64,000 nucleotides of DNA from JABGQS01 sp963674545 (GCA_963674545.2 CAXXFB010000001.1:2418001-2482000), one strand, 5' to 3'. Counted from the stretch's first letter, positions 16,969-26,960 are shown. Notes: generated by a model not told the origin, from the letters alone. A program made the numbers and translations.

Positions 16969-16997
16969 ATTATACGAACAAAGGTTCTATAACGCAA
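16969..16997 (-). promoter_or_regulatory. Promoter of the minus-strand gene
   Basis: On the minus strand TTGCGT (16992-16997) and TATAAT (16969-16974) are separated by 17 bases. The -10 box is only 6 bases from the start codon, which predicts a leaderless mRNA. Confidence 0.6.
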
Positions 16998-17078
16998 CAT
17001 TTTCTTTCTTAATTAAGGATTATAATATGTATCTGCTTAACTTATCATAAAAGGAATATTGTTAGAATAATAACAATA

Positions 17079-17107
17079 TTTACATGTTGATCAAAATAGT
17101 GTATAAT
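17079..17107 (+). promoter_or_regulatory. Promoter with overlapping palindromic operator
   Basis: TTTACA (17079-17084) and TATAAT (17102-17107) are exactly 17 bases apart. TAGTGTA (17097-17103) and TACACTA (17113-17119) form a 7-bp palindrome straddling the -10 box, a typical repressor site. It drives the small membrane protein gene at 17133. Confidence 0.65.
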
Positions 17108-17132
17108 CATATTACACTATGACAAAGGGAAG

Positions 17133-17318
17133 ATGGCAGCTGATTTTGAGGTTGTTGTTTACCCTTTTTCATTAAATGAAACAGGTGCTGGTTCTATTAT
17201 TGCAGTTGTGATTATTTTGGGCATATTCATTCTTGGATTACCGTGGTGGTTGTGTGTAACTCTCATTGTAATTAGTGTTTTAGGTTTAGCACTTGGAATA
17301 TCAAATAGAAAGACTTAA
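17133..17318 (+). CDS. Small membrane protein, copy 2
   Basis: This 61-residue protein starts at ATG 17133 with AAGGGAAG upstream and a good promoter. It has two hydrophobic helices (SIIAVVIILGIFILGLP and CVTLIVISVLGLALGI) and ends SNRKT, nearly identical to the C-terminus of the protein at 12242. Unlike copy 1 it has its own promoter, operator and clean start, so this is probably the functional version. It is followed by the 19-residue peptide and a strong terminator, forming a complete two-gene unit. Confidence 0.6.
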   Translation: MAADFEVVVYPFSLNETGAGSIIAVVIILGIFILGLPWWLCVTLIVISVLGLALGISNRKT

Positions 17319-17408
17319 TTACAAAAAGAAGGGTAATGAAATGTGGCTTTTAGTTGGCATAGTATTTTTAATTATAGGACTTTTACTTAGAAAAAAATAA
17401 ATGCATTT
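17185..17408 (+). repeat. About 230-bp direct repeat, copy 2
   Basis: This is the second copy of the repeat at 12329-12560. Identity starts at the GGTGCTGG block and ends soon after ATGCATT. The surrounding sequences differ. Confidence 0.8.
17341..17400 (+). CDS. 19-residue hydrophobic peptide, copy 2
   Basis: The ATG is preceded by AGAAGGG and encodes MWLLVGIVFLIIGLLLRKK, a single membrane helix with basic end. It differs from the copy at 12489 at three residues, all conservative. It lies 22 bases after the small membrane protein and 63 before a terminator, so both are on one short transcript. Confidence 0.55.
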   Translation: MWLLVGIVFLIIGLLLRKK

Positions 17409-17463
17409 CTATAGTAATTACTATATGTGATTAGTTAGAAAAATATAATATAGGGCTTCCATA

Positions 17464-17495
17464 AAGAGCAAACTGCTTAAGTTTGCTCTTTTTTT
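17464..17495 (+). terminator. Rho-independent terminator
   Basis: AAGAGCAAAC and GTTTGCTCTT form a perfect 10-bp stem with a 7-base loop, continuing into a T-run. It ends the small membrane protein unit just before the large ICE helicase gene. Confidence 0.9.
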
Positions 17496-17519
17496 ATACC
17501 CAAATATAAGGAGGAATTT

Positions 17520-20500
17520 ATGGCAGAAAAACAACAATATATTGAAGAACTTGCATCCGCTACTCTAAAGCAATTAAGCCGGAAAGATAACTGGGTCAAC
17601 TACCTAAAAACAGCGGCAAACCATTATAAATACGGTTTCCGTGATACTTGCCTTATATACGCCCAGCGTCCGGATGCTACTGCAGTTGCGAGCTATGAGC
17701 TCTGGAACAACGTAATGCATAGATACGTCAACCGTGGAGCAAAAGGGATTGCTTTGATTGACACGAGCTCAAATAATTCACGGCTGCATTATGTATTTGA
17801 TATATCTGATACCAATGGACAGATAATGCCATTCGTATGGCAGTATAAAGATGAGTTCAATGAGCAAGTTGTTGCTGATATTGCCGACAGTTTTAATCTT
17901 GATACAGATACGCTGAACTTTAGAGAAACTATAGAAGCTATCACGGATACTTTACTTGATGATGGCATGGAAGATTTGCTTAATGAGTTGAAATATGCAG
18001 TGTATGGCAGTTTTCTTGAAGATGTGGACGAGCTGAATCTTAGAGTGTGGTATGAAGAGACAATCAAAGAAAGCGTTATTGCTACGGTACTTTACAGATG
18101 CGGATTTGAGCCGGACGAAAACTACTTTGATTTTTCTCAGCTGTATAATTTCAATACGCCGGAAACTATCGTACAATTAGGAAAAACAACAAGCGATATG
18201 GCGGAAACAATACTAAGGGAAATTGAACTTTCTGTCAAAGCAATTGAACGTGAACAGAGAATCGAAAGGAGCAAAGGATATGGAAATCAACTACAAACAG
18301 AAGAACGAGGTAGTGATACCCGACCTTCAGTTGAAGGGGCAGATAACCGCACCTCTAGGCAAGTTCGGACTGATGAGGAAAGAGTATCTGGAGAAGAATC
18401 ACAGCGGAAGATTCGACACGATGGTGCTAACGGGAACGCTATATCCACACTGCCAGCAGATAGAGCACGAAGCGAAAGAACAGATAACATTACGGATATC
18501 GCAGATGAGGAAGAACACGCCGCAGAACCGTTGGGCAGCGATGTCAATGGAAATCGAGAGCCAAGTGATTCAGGAGCTGATCCTTACGAGATAAGCGAGC
18601 AGGACGATATCGACAGTGTACTGCTTAGCGGAAGCGGATTCGAGGGCGGCAAGCAGCGGATCATTAATTTCTTCTTTGAAGACCATACCAGCAAAGAAAA
18701 AGCCGACTTTCTGAAAAATGAATACGGTGTCGGAGGTGGATCATTCATATTCACAGGCGACAGACACGGGTTTCATGACCATAGTGCAAAAGGTATAGAG
18801 ATACATAACAACGGATACAACAATCCCTCAATTAGCCTGACATGGTCAAAGGCAGCAAAAAGAATCGGTGAGCTCATCGACAACGGCAGATATTTTAAGC
18901 AACGATATCCGAATGAAAAACCACTGACTAAACCAAAGATTGAGCAGGCGGAACAACAGGATATAGAAATGATAGGAGCGGGAAACGCTCCTTTTTCTTT
19001 GTCTGAAAATACGGATCGTAAACGCAGAACACAGCCAGAGATGAACTATGCTCGCCTTATGGAGTTAGTGCCTCATGTTATGGATAAACGGTATCGTTAT
19101 GCAAAATTGAAAGCTGACGGGTTCATGGATTTATCTATTGAGTGGATTTCCGAAGACAGGATAGCCATTGCACATTACGGAGAGCAAAACGGTGACCTGA
19201 TGGCTGACCCGGACATGACGCTCATTGTAGATAACGAAGTGAAAACACTTATGCCTGCTACTTATCAAAATGATTATGTCGGTGTGTATCAGGAAGTGTA
19301 TACGGATGACGGAAGATGGCTGCCAAGACTCAGCCGTGACCTTACTTCATTCCTTACAACGTGGTTAAAAAATATAGAGTTTCAAGGACACGTTTTGAAA
19401 GAAGCACGTTATTTTGATGAAGAAATGTCTGAACTTCCTATTGTTTTTGATGAAGGCGGCAAAGAATACGGATTTGATATACCTCATGACATCATTAGTA
19501 TGGCAGAGCTGGAAAACTTGCGTAATGAAGAACCTGAAACTGCTAACACAGAAGCAAATACGCAAATTGTCAAGAAAGATAATACAACAGATCCTCTTTT
19601 GCTTGATGACAGCTCTTATCAGCCATTATTCAAAGAAATCCTTAAACAAGGAAACGTATCAAAGACCGGAAAACAGAAAATTTATGAGCTTTTAAATGAC
19701 ACTGCTTCTATTGAACTGCTTATAGATGACCTTAAAAACATCTATGGAGATTTCTGGAGCGAGGTTCACTTTGATGAAGAAACAATCAAATGGCATGTAG
19801 ATGAAAGCGGTTTAGATGTATTTATAAACGGTCTGGATAATGAAAAGCTCCATTATACTTGGAGTGAAATAACTGACGGTATTATAAATCTGGTCAATGA
19901 AGGCGAGTACCTAGAAAAGGAAGAAACGCCGGAATCCAGGTTATATGAAGGAATGACGGTATCACTTGAAGACCGTACTTATTCTGTAGAGAGCCTTGAT
20001 GTTTTAAACAATAAGATTGAGCTTAGGGATATTACATTTGCCGAAGGAACCGGCTTCCCGATATTCCGAAAAGAGTATCTTAATCAATTCGAAAGAGAAT
20101 TGGAGCAGGACGGGTTTTTTGATAGTCTGAAAAAAGAAGAAAATATAATACACCCAAAAGAACAAAAGAAGATAAATTTCCACATTACAGACGTTAATCT
20201 CGGTGTCGGTGGAGCTAAAGAAAAGTATAAACGGAATATTGAAGCAATCAGGCTGCTCAAAACCGTTGAAGCAGAAGACAGGCTTGCAACAGCGGACGAA
20301 CAGTCAATCCTTTCTGAGTATGTAGGCTGGGGCGGGCTGGCTTCTGCCTTTGATGAAGATAATCCCAGCTGGAGCAGTGAATACACTGAGCTGAAAGGTT
20401 TGCTGAGTGAAGAAGAATATAAGCAGGCAAGAGCATCTACACTAAATGCACATTACACATCGCCGGTAGTTATAAAGGTAATGTATAAAGCGTTGGAAAA

Positions 20501-23500
20501 CATGGGCTTTAGCGGCGGAAATATCCTTGAACCCGCAATGGGTGTGGGTAATTTCTTTGGACTGCTGCCGGTATCTATGAGCGAATCTAAGCTATACGGT
20601 GTTGAACTCGACAGCATAACCGGCAGAATGGCTCAGCAGCTTTATCAGAGAGCTAACGTGGATGTAATAGGATTTGAAAGCACCGCATACCAGGATAATT
20701 TCTTTGATGTCGCAATTGGTAACGTACCTTTTGGTTCATATAAGGTTGCTGACAGAAGATATGACAAGCTTAACTTCATGATCCATGATTATTTCTTCTG
20801 CAAAACAATAGATAAGGTGCGCCCCGGCGGTATCATTGCCTTCATTACATCAAAAGGCACTTTAGATAAAGCGAACTCTTCGGTAAGAAAGTATATCGCA
20901 CAAAGAGCAGAACTTGTCGGAGCGATTCGTCTGCCAAACAATGCTTTCCAAGCGAATGCCGGAACTCAGGTAACGTCGGATATTATCTTCCTTAAAAAAA
21001 GAGAAAGCCTAATCGACATTGAACCTGATTGGGTGCATCTTGGACAGACAGAAGACGATATCTCTGTAAATCAGTACTTTGCGGACAATCCGCATATGAT
21101 GTTGGGTAATATGACACAGGGCATCGGCATGTACGGTAAAGAGAATGAAACCGCATGTGAACCGTATGAAGGTGCAGTACTTTCAGAGCAGTTGGAAGAA
21201 GCGATAGGTCATATTCAAGCAGAAATAGAAGAAAACGAATACATGATTGATGAACCTGAGTTTGAAGACACATCGATTCCTGCTGATCCGAATGTTAAAA
21301 ACTATAGCTATTGTATCAGGAACGAAGATGTCTACTATCGTGAAAACTCACGAATGAACTTTGTAGATACAAATGAAACAGCAAAGAATAGAATCAAAGG
21401 CATGATTGGGATGAGGAGCATTTTAAATGATTTGATAGATGCTCAGATGAACGGTGAAGCAGAGTTCGCCATAAGACGATTGCAGCAGAGACTTAACGAA
21501 AGCTATGAATCCTTTGTTCAGGAATATGACAGAATCAATACCCGTGCTAATTATATGGCAATGAGCGAAGACAGCTCATATTACCTGCTTTGCTCTCTTG
21601 AAATACTTGACGATGAAGGCGAGTTTGAGCGCAAGGCGGACATTTTCACAAAACAGACCATTCGCCCGTACAGGGAAATCAGGCATGTGGATACTGCCAG
21701 TGAAGCGCTTGCGGTATCGCTTGCCCGTAAAGGAAAAGTAGATTTAGGGTACATATGCTCTCTGACAAATAAGGGAACGGATATGGTTATTGAAGACTTA
21801 AGAGGCATTATATTCAAAGACCCTATTTCTGACCAGGACAATATTTATGAAGGATGGCAGACAGCAGACGATTATTTATCAGGCGATGTTCGTGCAAAAC
21901 TGAAAACAGCTGAAATCATTGCAAAAAACAATCCTGATTATGCGCATCATGTTACTGCGCTGCAGCAGGTGCAACCAAAAGACTTAGAGGCTAGTGATAT
22001 TGATGTAAAGCTTGGCACTGTATGGATACCGACAAAGTATATTGAAGACTTCATGTTTGAGACACTGGATACACCAAGATACATGCAATATGACATTGAT
22101 GTTCATTACTCTGAGCATACCGGTTCTTGGAACATCAGCAGAAAGTCAGCAGATACAAGTGTAAATGCTACTCAAAAGTATGGTACAGACCGTATGAGCG
22201 CTTACTGGATTATAGAAGAAACATTGAACCAGAAAAGCATACGGATTACTGATAGAAATGAGCTTCCTGATGGTACAGTAACTTATGTACTGAATAAAAA
22301 AGAAACGATGCTGGCGACACAGAAACAGACGCTGCTGCAGGAAGCTTTCAGGGATTGGATTTTCAAAGATGAGACTAGGCGTAATGCTCTGGTTAAAATG
22401 TATAATGAACAGTTCAACAATATCAGACCCCGTGAATACGACGGATCGCACATAGAGTTTATAGGCATGAATCCTGAAATCGAGTTGCGGGAGCATCAGA
22501 AGAACGCAGTAGCCAGACAGCTTTATGGCGGGAATACGATGCTTGCTCATGTAGTCGGAGCCGGAAAGAGCTTTGCAATGATTGCAGCAGCTATGGAAAG
22601 TAAGCGGTTAGGTTTATCAAACAAGAACCTTTTCACAGTACCGAATCATTTAACTGAGCAGTTGGCAGCCGAAGCATTAAGGCTATATCCGTCAGCAAAT
22701 GTACTCGTAGCGACTAAAAAGGATTTTCAAACGAAGAACCGTAAGAAGTTCTGCTCAAGAATAGCGACTGGTGATTATGACATTGTCATTTTAGGGCATA
22801 CGCAGTTTGAGAAAGTGCCATTGTCCAATGAACGATTAATACGAATGTTGGAGCAGCAGATTGATGAAATAGCGTTTGCGATTCAAGAGCAGAGCGGAAG
22901 AACAGGGCTGCGATACAACGTTAAGCAGATGGAAAAGACTAAGAAGAGCTTGGAAGCTAGATTAGCTAAACTGAACAGTCAGGAAAGAAAAGATGATGTA
23001 ATTGAGTTTGAAGAGCTGGGTATTGACCGGCTCTTTGTTGATGAGAGCCAAAATTTTAAGAACCTATTCCTTGTAACTAAAATGCGTAATGTAGCCGGAG
23101 TTTCACAGACACAAGCGCAAAAAGCGACAGATATGTTTATGAAGTGCCAGTATATCGATGAATTGACCGGAGGGCGTGGAGTTACTTTTGCAAGCGGCAC
23201 ACCAATATCCAACTCCATGACCGAAATGTATACAGTACAGCGGTATTTACAGATGCATGAGCTGAGGAAACGAGGATTACATCATTTTGATTGCTGGGCA
23301 TCCGTATTCGGAGAAACGCAAACTGCATATGAACTTTCCCCTGAAGGAAACAGGTTCAGAATGAAGACAAGGTTTTCAAAGTTCTTTAATCTTCCGGAAC
23401 TAATGAGTATGTTCAAGAATGTAGCTGATGTGCAGACGAATGATATGCTGGATTTACCTATGCCAAAGTTAAAAACAGGTGAAGTAATAAATATATCTGT

Positions 23501-24953
23501 ACAACCTACAGAAATACAGCGGACTATGATAATGGAGCTGGGAGAACGGGCAGACGCAGTAAGAAATGGTGATGTGGAACCGACTGAAGATAACATGTTG
23601 ACCATTACAAACGACGGACGGCGTATAGCACTTGACCAGCGTTTAGCCAATCCTTTGCTGCCTGATGAAGAAAACAGCAAGATAAATAGTATAATGCGTA
23701 ACGTATTTGATATTTGGGAAAGAACAAAGGGTGATAAGCTTACACAACTAGTTTTCTGTGACCTTTCGACTCCTAAAGGCAATGGAGAGTTCAACATTTA
23801 TGAAGACTTGAAACAGAAATGGATTGAACAAGGTATACCGGAAAATGAGATTGTGTTTATCCATGATGCAAAGAATGAAAAACAGAAGGCAAGCCTTTTT
23901 GCAAAAGTCAGGAGCGGTGAAGTCAGAATCTTAATGGGGTCTACTCAGATGATGGGTGCAGGTACAAACGTCCAAACACGGTTGATAGCGATTCACCACT
24001 GCGATTGTCCGTGGAGGCCCTCAGATTTGGAGCAGCGGAACGGTAGAATTTTGCGGCAGGGCAATATGAACGAGGAGGTTGAGATATACAGGTATGTGAC
24101 CGAGCAGACCTTTGATGCGTACAGTTACCAGTTGATTGAACAAAAACAACGATTTATAGGGCAGATAATGACAAGCAAAGCCCCGGTAAGAAGCGCCGCT
24201 GATCTAGACGAAGCGGCTCTTTCTTATGCAGAGGTAAAAGCATTGGCTACCGGCAATCCGCTTATAAAGGAACGCATGGAGCTAGATGTGGAAGTCAGTA
24301 GGTTAAAGCTATTGAAGAGTGAATACCGTAATCAGAAGTACAGGTATGAAACGCAAATATCCACGACATTGCCCAGAAAAATCAGTGCTATAAATCAGCG
24401 CATTAATGGTTTAAAAGTAGATATACAAACTGCAAAGCAATATGAAGGTACTGAGTTTTCAATGATTATTGGCGGTAAAACCTATACAGAGAAAAAAGAT
24501 GCCGGAGAGCTTCTTCTAAGCAGTATAAAGACAATAAAGGATCAGGAATCTCATACCGTAGGGCAGTATAAAGGATTTGATATTCTGCTTCAGCGTGATG
24601 ATCTATTCAAACAGCCGTATATTGAACTGCAAGGCAGCATTCGCCATAGGATTGAAATGGGCAGCGACGTACACGGCAACATACAGCGTATTGATAACTT
24701 GATTAAGAGTCTACCTGATTTATTGGAGTATAAGGTTGATGAGCTGAGCAGTACGGAAAAACAACTTGAAGTTGCAAAGCAGGAAGTGAAGAATCCGTTC
24801 AACCAAGAGTTTGAACTTAAGCAGAAGCTGATTCGGCTTGATGAACTCAACCATGAACTGGCTATGGATGTAAAGGAAGAAACACAGGATATAGGCGATG
24901 AAGATGATACCCCTACGGAGAAATCCATAAACACATTTGGTTATGAGAGGTAA
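17520..24953 (+). CDS. Giant methylase/SNF2 helicase protein of the ICE
   Basis: This 2477-residue protein is a backbone protein of Tn1549-type elements. The N-terminus (residues 1-110) is an ArdC-like domain (HYKYGFRDTCLIYAQRPDA). Charged linkers and small repeated modules follow, including EKADFLKNEYGVGGGSF and a second LIDDLKNIYG copy. Near residues 890-1080 is an adenine methylase (LEPAMGVGNFFG, then NVPFG replacing NPPY). From about 1675 a SNF2/DEAD helicase has VGAGKS, VDESQ, SGTPISNSM and WRPSDLEQRNGRILRQ. It probably protects or remodels the element during transfer. The ATG follows AAGGAGG. A second gene is nested within it at 18280. Confidence 0.9.
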   Translation: MAEKQQYIEELASATLKQLSRKDNWVNYLKTAANHYKYGFRDTCLIYAQRPDATAVASYELWNNVMHRYVNRGAKGIALIDTSSNNSRLHYVFDISDTNGQIMPFVWQYKDEFNEQVVADIADSFNLDTDTLNFRETIEAITDTLLDDGMEDLLNELKYAVYGSFLEDVDELNLRVWYEETIKESVIATVLYRCGFEPDENYFDFSQLYNFNTPETIVQLGKTTSDMAETILREIELSVKAIEREQRIERSKGYGNQLQTEERGSDTRPSVEGADNRTSRQVRTDEERVSGEESQRKIRHDGANGNAISTLPADRARSERTDNITDIADEEEHAAEPLGSDVNGNREPSDSGADPYEISEQDDIDSVLLSGSGFEGGKQRIINFFFEDHTSKEKADFLKNEYGVGGGSFIFTGDRHGFHDHSAKGIEIHNNGYNNPSISLTWSKAAKRIGELIDNGRYFKQRYPNEKPLTKPKIEQAEQQDIEMIGAGNAPFSLSENTDRKRRTQPEMNYARLMELVPHVMDKRYRYAKLKADGFMDLSIEWISEDRIAIAHYGEQNGDLMADPDMTLIVDNEVKTLMPATYQNDYVGVYQEVYTDDGRWLPRLSRDLTSFLTTWLKNIEFQGHVLKEARYFDEEMSELPIVFDEGGKEYGFDIPHDIISMAELENLRNEEPETANTEANTQIVKKDNTTDPLLLDDSSYQPLFKEILKQGNVSKTGKQKIYELLNDTASIELLIDDLKNIYGDFWSEVHFDEETIKWHVDESGLDVFINGLDNEKLHYTWSEITDGIINLVNEGEYLEKEETPESRLYEGMTVSLEDRTYSVESLDVLNNKIELRDITFAEGTGFPIFRKEYLNQFERELEQDGFFDSLKKEENIIHPKEQKKINFHITDVNLGVGGAKEKYKRNIEAIRLLKTVEAEDRLATADEQSILSEYVGWGGLASAFDEDNPSWSSEYTELKGLLSEEEYKQARASTLNAHYTSPVVIKVMYKALENMGFSGGNILEPAMGVGNFFGLLPVSMSESKLYGVELDSITGRMAQQLYQRANVDVIGFESTAYQDNFFDVAIGNVPFGSYKVADRRYDKLNFMIHDYFFCKTIDKVRPGGIIAFITSKGTLDKANSSVRKYIAQRAELVGAIRLPNNAFQANAGTQVTSDIIFLKKRESLIDIEPDWVHLGQTEDDISVNQYFADNPHMMLGNMTQGIGMYGKENETACEPYEGAVLSEQLEEAIGHIQAEIEENEYMIDEPEFEDTSIPADPNVKNYSYCIRNEDVYYRENSRMNFVDTNETAKNRIKGMIGMRSILNDLIDAQMNGEAEFAIRRLQQRLNESYESFVQEYDRINTRANYMAMSEDSSYYLLCSLEILDDEGEFERKADIFTKQTIRPYREIRHVDTASEALAVSLARKGKVDLGYICSLTNKGTDMVIEDLRGIIFKDPISDQDNIYEGWQTADDYLSGDVRAKLKTAEIIAKNNPDYAHHVTALQQVQPKDLEASDIDVKLGTVWIPTKYIEDFMFETLDTPRYMQYDIDVHYSEHTGSWNISRKSADTSVNATQKYGTDRMSAYWIIEETLNQKSIRITDRNELPDGTVTYVLNKKETMLATQKQTLLQEAFRDWIFKDETRRNALVKMYNEQFNNIRPREYDGSHIEFIGMNPEIELREHQKNAVARQLYGGNTMLAHVVGAGKSFAMIAAAMESKRLGLSNKNLFTVPNHLTEQLAAEALRLYPSANVLVATKKDFQTKNRKKFCSRIATGDYDIVILGHTQFEKVPLSNERLIRMLEQQIDEIAFAIQEQSGRTGLRYNVKQMEKTKKSLEARLAKLNSQERKDDVIEFEELGIDRLFVDESQNFKNLFLVTKMRNVAGVSQTQAQKATDMFMKCQYIDELTGGRGVTFASGTPISNSMTEMYTVQRYLQMHELRKRGLHHFDCWASVFGETQTAYELSPEGNRFRMKTRFSKFFNLPELMSMFKNVADVQTNDMLDLPMPKLKTGEVINISVQPTEIQRTMIMELGERADAVRNGDVEPTEDNMLTITNDGRRIALDQRLANPLLPDEENSKINSIMRNVFDIWERTKGDKLTQLVFCDLSTPKGNGEFNIYEDLKQKWIEQGIPENEIVFIHDAKNEKQKASLFAKVRSGEVRILMGSTQMMGAGTNVQTRLIAIHHCDCPWRPSDLEQRNGRILRQGNMNEEVEIYRYVTEQTFDAYSYQLIEQKQRFIGQIMTSKAPVRSAADLDEAALSYAEVKALATGNPLIKERMELDVEVSRLKLLKSEYRNQKYRYETQISTTLPRKISAINQRINGLKVDIQTAKQYEGTEFSMIIGGKTYTEKKDAGELLLSSIKTIKDQESHTVGQYKGFDILLQRDDLFKQPYIELQGSIRHRIEMGSDVHGNIQRIDNLIKSLPDLLEYKVDELSSTEKQLEVAKQEVKNPFNQEFELKQKLIRLDELNHELAMDVKEETQDIGDEDDTPTEKSINTFGYER
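18280..18594 (+). CDS. TnpV-like protein nested in the helicase gene
   Basis: In the +1 frame relative to the giant protein, ATG 18280 lies 8 bases after AAAGGAG and encodes 104 residues. The pattern NEVVIPDLQLKG, APLGKFGLMRKEYLEKNH, MVLTGTLYPHC and NRWAAMSMEIESQVIQELI closely follows the TnpV family of transposon-encoded proteins. In the giant protein's frame this stretch is a low-complexity charged linker, so the constraint appears to be on the nested frame. The function of TnpV is unknown. The good ribosome binding site and family match make it a genuine overprinted gene. Confidence 0.75.
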   Translation: MEINYKQKNEVVIPDLQLKGQITAPLGKFGLMRKEYLEKNHSGRFDTMVLTGTLYPHCQQIEHEAKEQITLRISQMRKNTPQNRWAAMSMEIESQVIQELILTR

Positions 24954-24957
24954 AGCT

Positions 24958-25581
24958 ATGGCACGAGTAAAAAAAGAACAGATTGAGTATGCTAAACAAC
25001 TTGATCTGCTGACATACATGCGGCTTTATGAGCCGCATGAGCTTGTCAGGAAAGGGAATGACTATTGCACAAGAGAACATGACAGCTTGACTATTTCTGA
25101 GAATGGATTATGGCATTGGTTTTCACGAGGAGTCGGTGGGAAGACAGCACTGCAGTATCTAATAAAGGTAAAAGAGATGGATTTTGTGGATGCGGTCTTG
25201 CATTTATGCTGTGATACACTTGCGCAGCAAAATCAAAGCAGTCCAACAAAGGAAGTGGATAATAAAAAACAGAAGTTTTTATTGCCGAAAGCATATAAAA
25301 ATAATGACAGAGTTGTTGAGTACCTTCGATTGCGCAAAATCAGTGATTTTATAATCGATTATTGTATTGATAATAAGCTTCTGTATGAAAGTGCAGATTA
25401 TCATAATGCCGTGTTTGTCGGATATGACAGAAAAGGTGTCGCCAGATATGCTACGCTGCGTGGGACGTGGAAGCACATGGCTAATTCGTTTAAAGGTGAA
25501 GTTGCCGGGAGTGATAAGCGTTTTAGCTTCAGTGTGCCGGCAATAGATAAAAGTGATAAGCTGATTGTGACAGAGAGCGCG
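24958..25581 (+). pseudogene. CHC2/Toprim primase, 5' part, disrupted
   Basis: This is the N-terminal part of a CHC2-zinc-finger/DUF3991/Toprim primase of the ICE (YCTREHDSLTISENGLWHWFSRG, GGKTALQYLIKVKEMDFVDAV), reading to KLIVTESA. It then runs into a RIT element; about 62 foreign codons follow before a stop at 25767. The missing part resumes at 29039 with SAIDALSVATLRGN. ATG 24958 has AGAGG upstream; an earlier in-phase start at 24937 overlaps the helicase gene. The insertion hits the start of the Toprim core, so primase activity should be lost unless the element excises. Confidence 0.85.
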
Positions 25582-25607
25582 TTATGTGAATTTTTACATA
25601 ACGCGCT
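25576..25607. repeat. Left end of RIT element: 12-bp inverted repeat
   Basis: AGCGCGTTATGT (25576-25587) and ACATAACGCGCT (25596-25607) are perfect inverted copies around 8 bases. The outer arm includes the primase-derived AGCGC. The inner TTATGT/ACATAA motif recurs at the right end, which suggests the recombinase binding site. Confidence 0.75.
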
Positions 25608-25721
25608 TTATGAGCAGTTAGTATTTATGTTTCGAAGCAGAAGAAAATATAGTTGTAGACACATAATTCAGGAAAAAGCTTCACATAATAATCCTCGAAA
25701 AGGAAGGGGTGGAGTTTGTTT

Positions 25722-26960
25722 ATGGATAAAGAAAAGGAACGAGATCATATCTGCCACCGCAAAATGAACATACCGGAGTTGATTGCGGCATGTAAAGAAT
25801 TCTTAGTGTCGCACGGATATAGCTCTTACGTGTTGCGGTCTAGTCAGTGGATATGGAATCAGCTGCTAAAATATGCGGACAAGAATGGCGAATCGGTTTT
25901 CTCTGTACGGCTTGGAGAAGACTTTGCGAAAGATCATTACGGTATCAGCAAAGAGGATATAAACCACGGATATAAGGCCACCGTTCTTCGTACATTACGG
26001 ATGCTATCCGACTATCAGCTTCATGGCGTTATTTACCGCAGCGCAAAGCGCAAACATTTCAAATGGCCGAAACAGTTTGAAAGACTTTTCACTGAACATA
26101 TCTGCCAATATAGCCAAGGCGTATGTCAAAGTACAGTTGTGCGCACAAGATATGATTTGGAGAGGTTCGCGGAGTATCTTGATCATCAGGGGGTTAAAGA
26201 TTTCGGCGATGTGAGGATTTCGGATATTCACGGATATACAGCTTCCTTGCAGCAATATTCACAGAGCACGGTTGGAAACATTTTGATTAGAGTACGGGCA
26301 CTGTGCAAATATGCTTTTGAAAAAGGCTATCACCCGAAGGATCTGTCCTTATTAATCCGCAATGTTCGCTGTCTTAAAAACAATTACGTTCCTACGACGT
26401 ACACACAGGACGAGATCGCAAGGTTATTGAACGCAGTTGATCGAGGTAACGCTATCGGGAAAAGGAACTATGCTGTTTTATTACTCGCAGTCAAATTCGG
26501 CATGAGAGCCGGAGATATTCGAGATCTTAAGCTGGAGAACCTGAAATGGGATACTGGGCATATTGAGTTCACACAGAATAAAACAGAAGAAATAGTTAAT
26601 CTTCCTATGTTAGAAGACGTTGGATTTGCTATCGTTGACTATCTCAAAAACGGAAGGCCTCATACAGATTCGACCAATCTATTTGTGGATCACAGAGCAC
26701 CGTTTCAAGGATTCTCTTGCAATAATTCTATGTACGGGATTATGGGCAAGTATTTAAAGATTGCAAAAATCAAAACCGAACATAGAAACCGAGGCATTCA
26801 TGCGCTTAGGCACAGCCTAGCAAGTACATTACTGGAAGAAAATATACCATTGCCGGTGATATCCGAAATACTTGGTCATTCAGTTTCCAATGATACAAGT
26901 ACATATCTAAAAATTGATATAAAACATCTTCGACAATGTGCGCTGGAGGTTCCGGTATGA
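25722..26960 (+). CDS. RIT tyrosine recombinase A
   Basis: This 412-residue site-specific recombinase starts at ATG 25722 with a GGTGGAG site. After an N-terminal SAM-like DNA-binding region it has the catalytic set of the family: Arg in KFGMRAGDIRDL, HxxR in HALRHSLAS, LGHS and the Tyr in STYLKI. Its stop shares bases with the next gene's start (ATGA), so translation is coupled. It acts with the two following recombinases to move the element. Confidence 0.85.
   Translation: MDKEKERDHICHRKMNIPELIAACKEFLVSHGYSSYVLRSSQWIWNQLLKYADKNGESVFSVRLGEDFAKDHYGISKEDINHGYKATVLRTLRMLSDYQLHGVIYRSAKRKHFKWPKQFERLFTEHICQYSQGVCQSTVVRTRYDLERFAEYLDHQGVKDFGDVRISDIHGYTASLQQYSQSTVGNILIRVRALCKYAFEKGYHPKDLSLLIRNVRCLKNNYVPTTYTQDEIARLLNAVDRGNAIGKRNYAVLLLAVKFGMRAGDIRDLKLENLKWDTGHIEFTQNKTEEIVNLPMLEDVGFAIVDYLKNGRPHTDSTNLFVDHRAPFQGFSCNNSMYGIMGKYLKIAKIKTEHRNRGIHALRHSLASTLLEENIPLPVISEILGHSVSNDTSTYLKIDIKHLRQCALEVPV

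Noticed and set aside
22146..22550. Minus-strand frames inside the giant helicase gene
   Set aside because: Shadow frames of a well-supported coding sequence, with no ribosome binding sites or family motifs.
25582..25767. C-terminus of the primase
   Set aside because: This is RIT element sequence read in the primase frame; the true continuation is at 29039.
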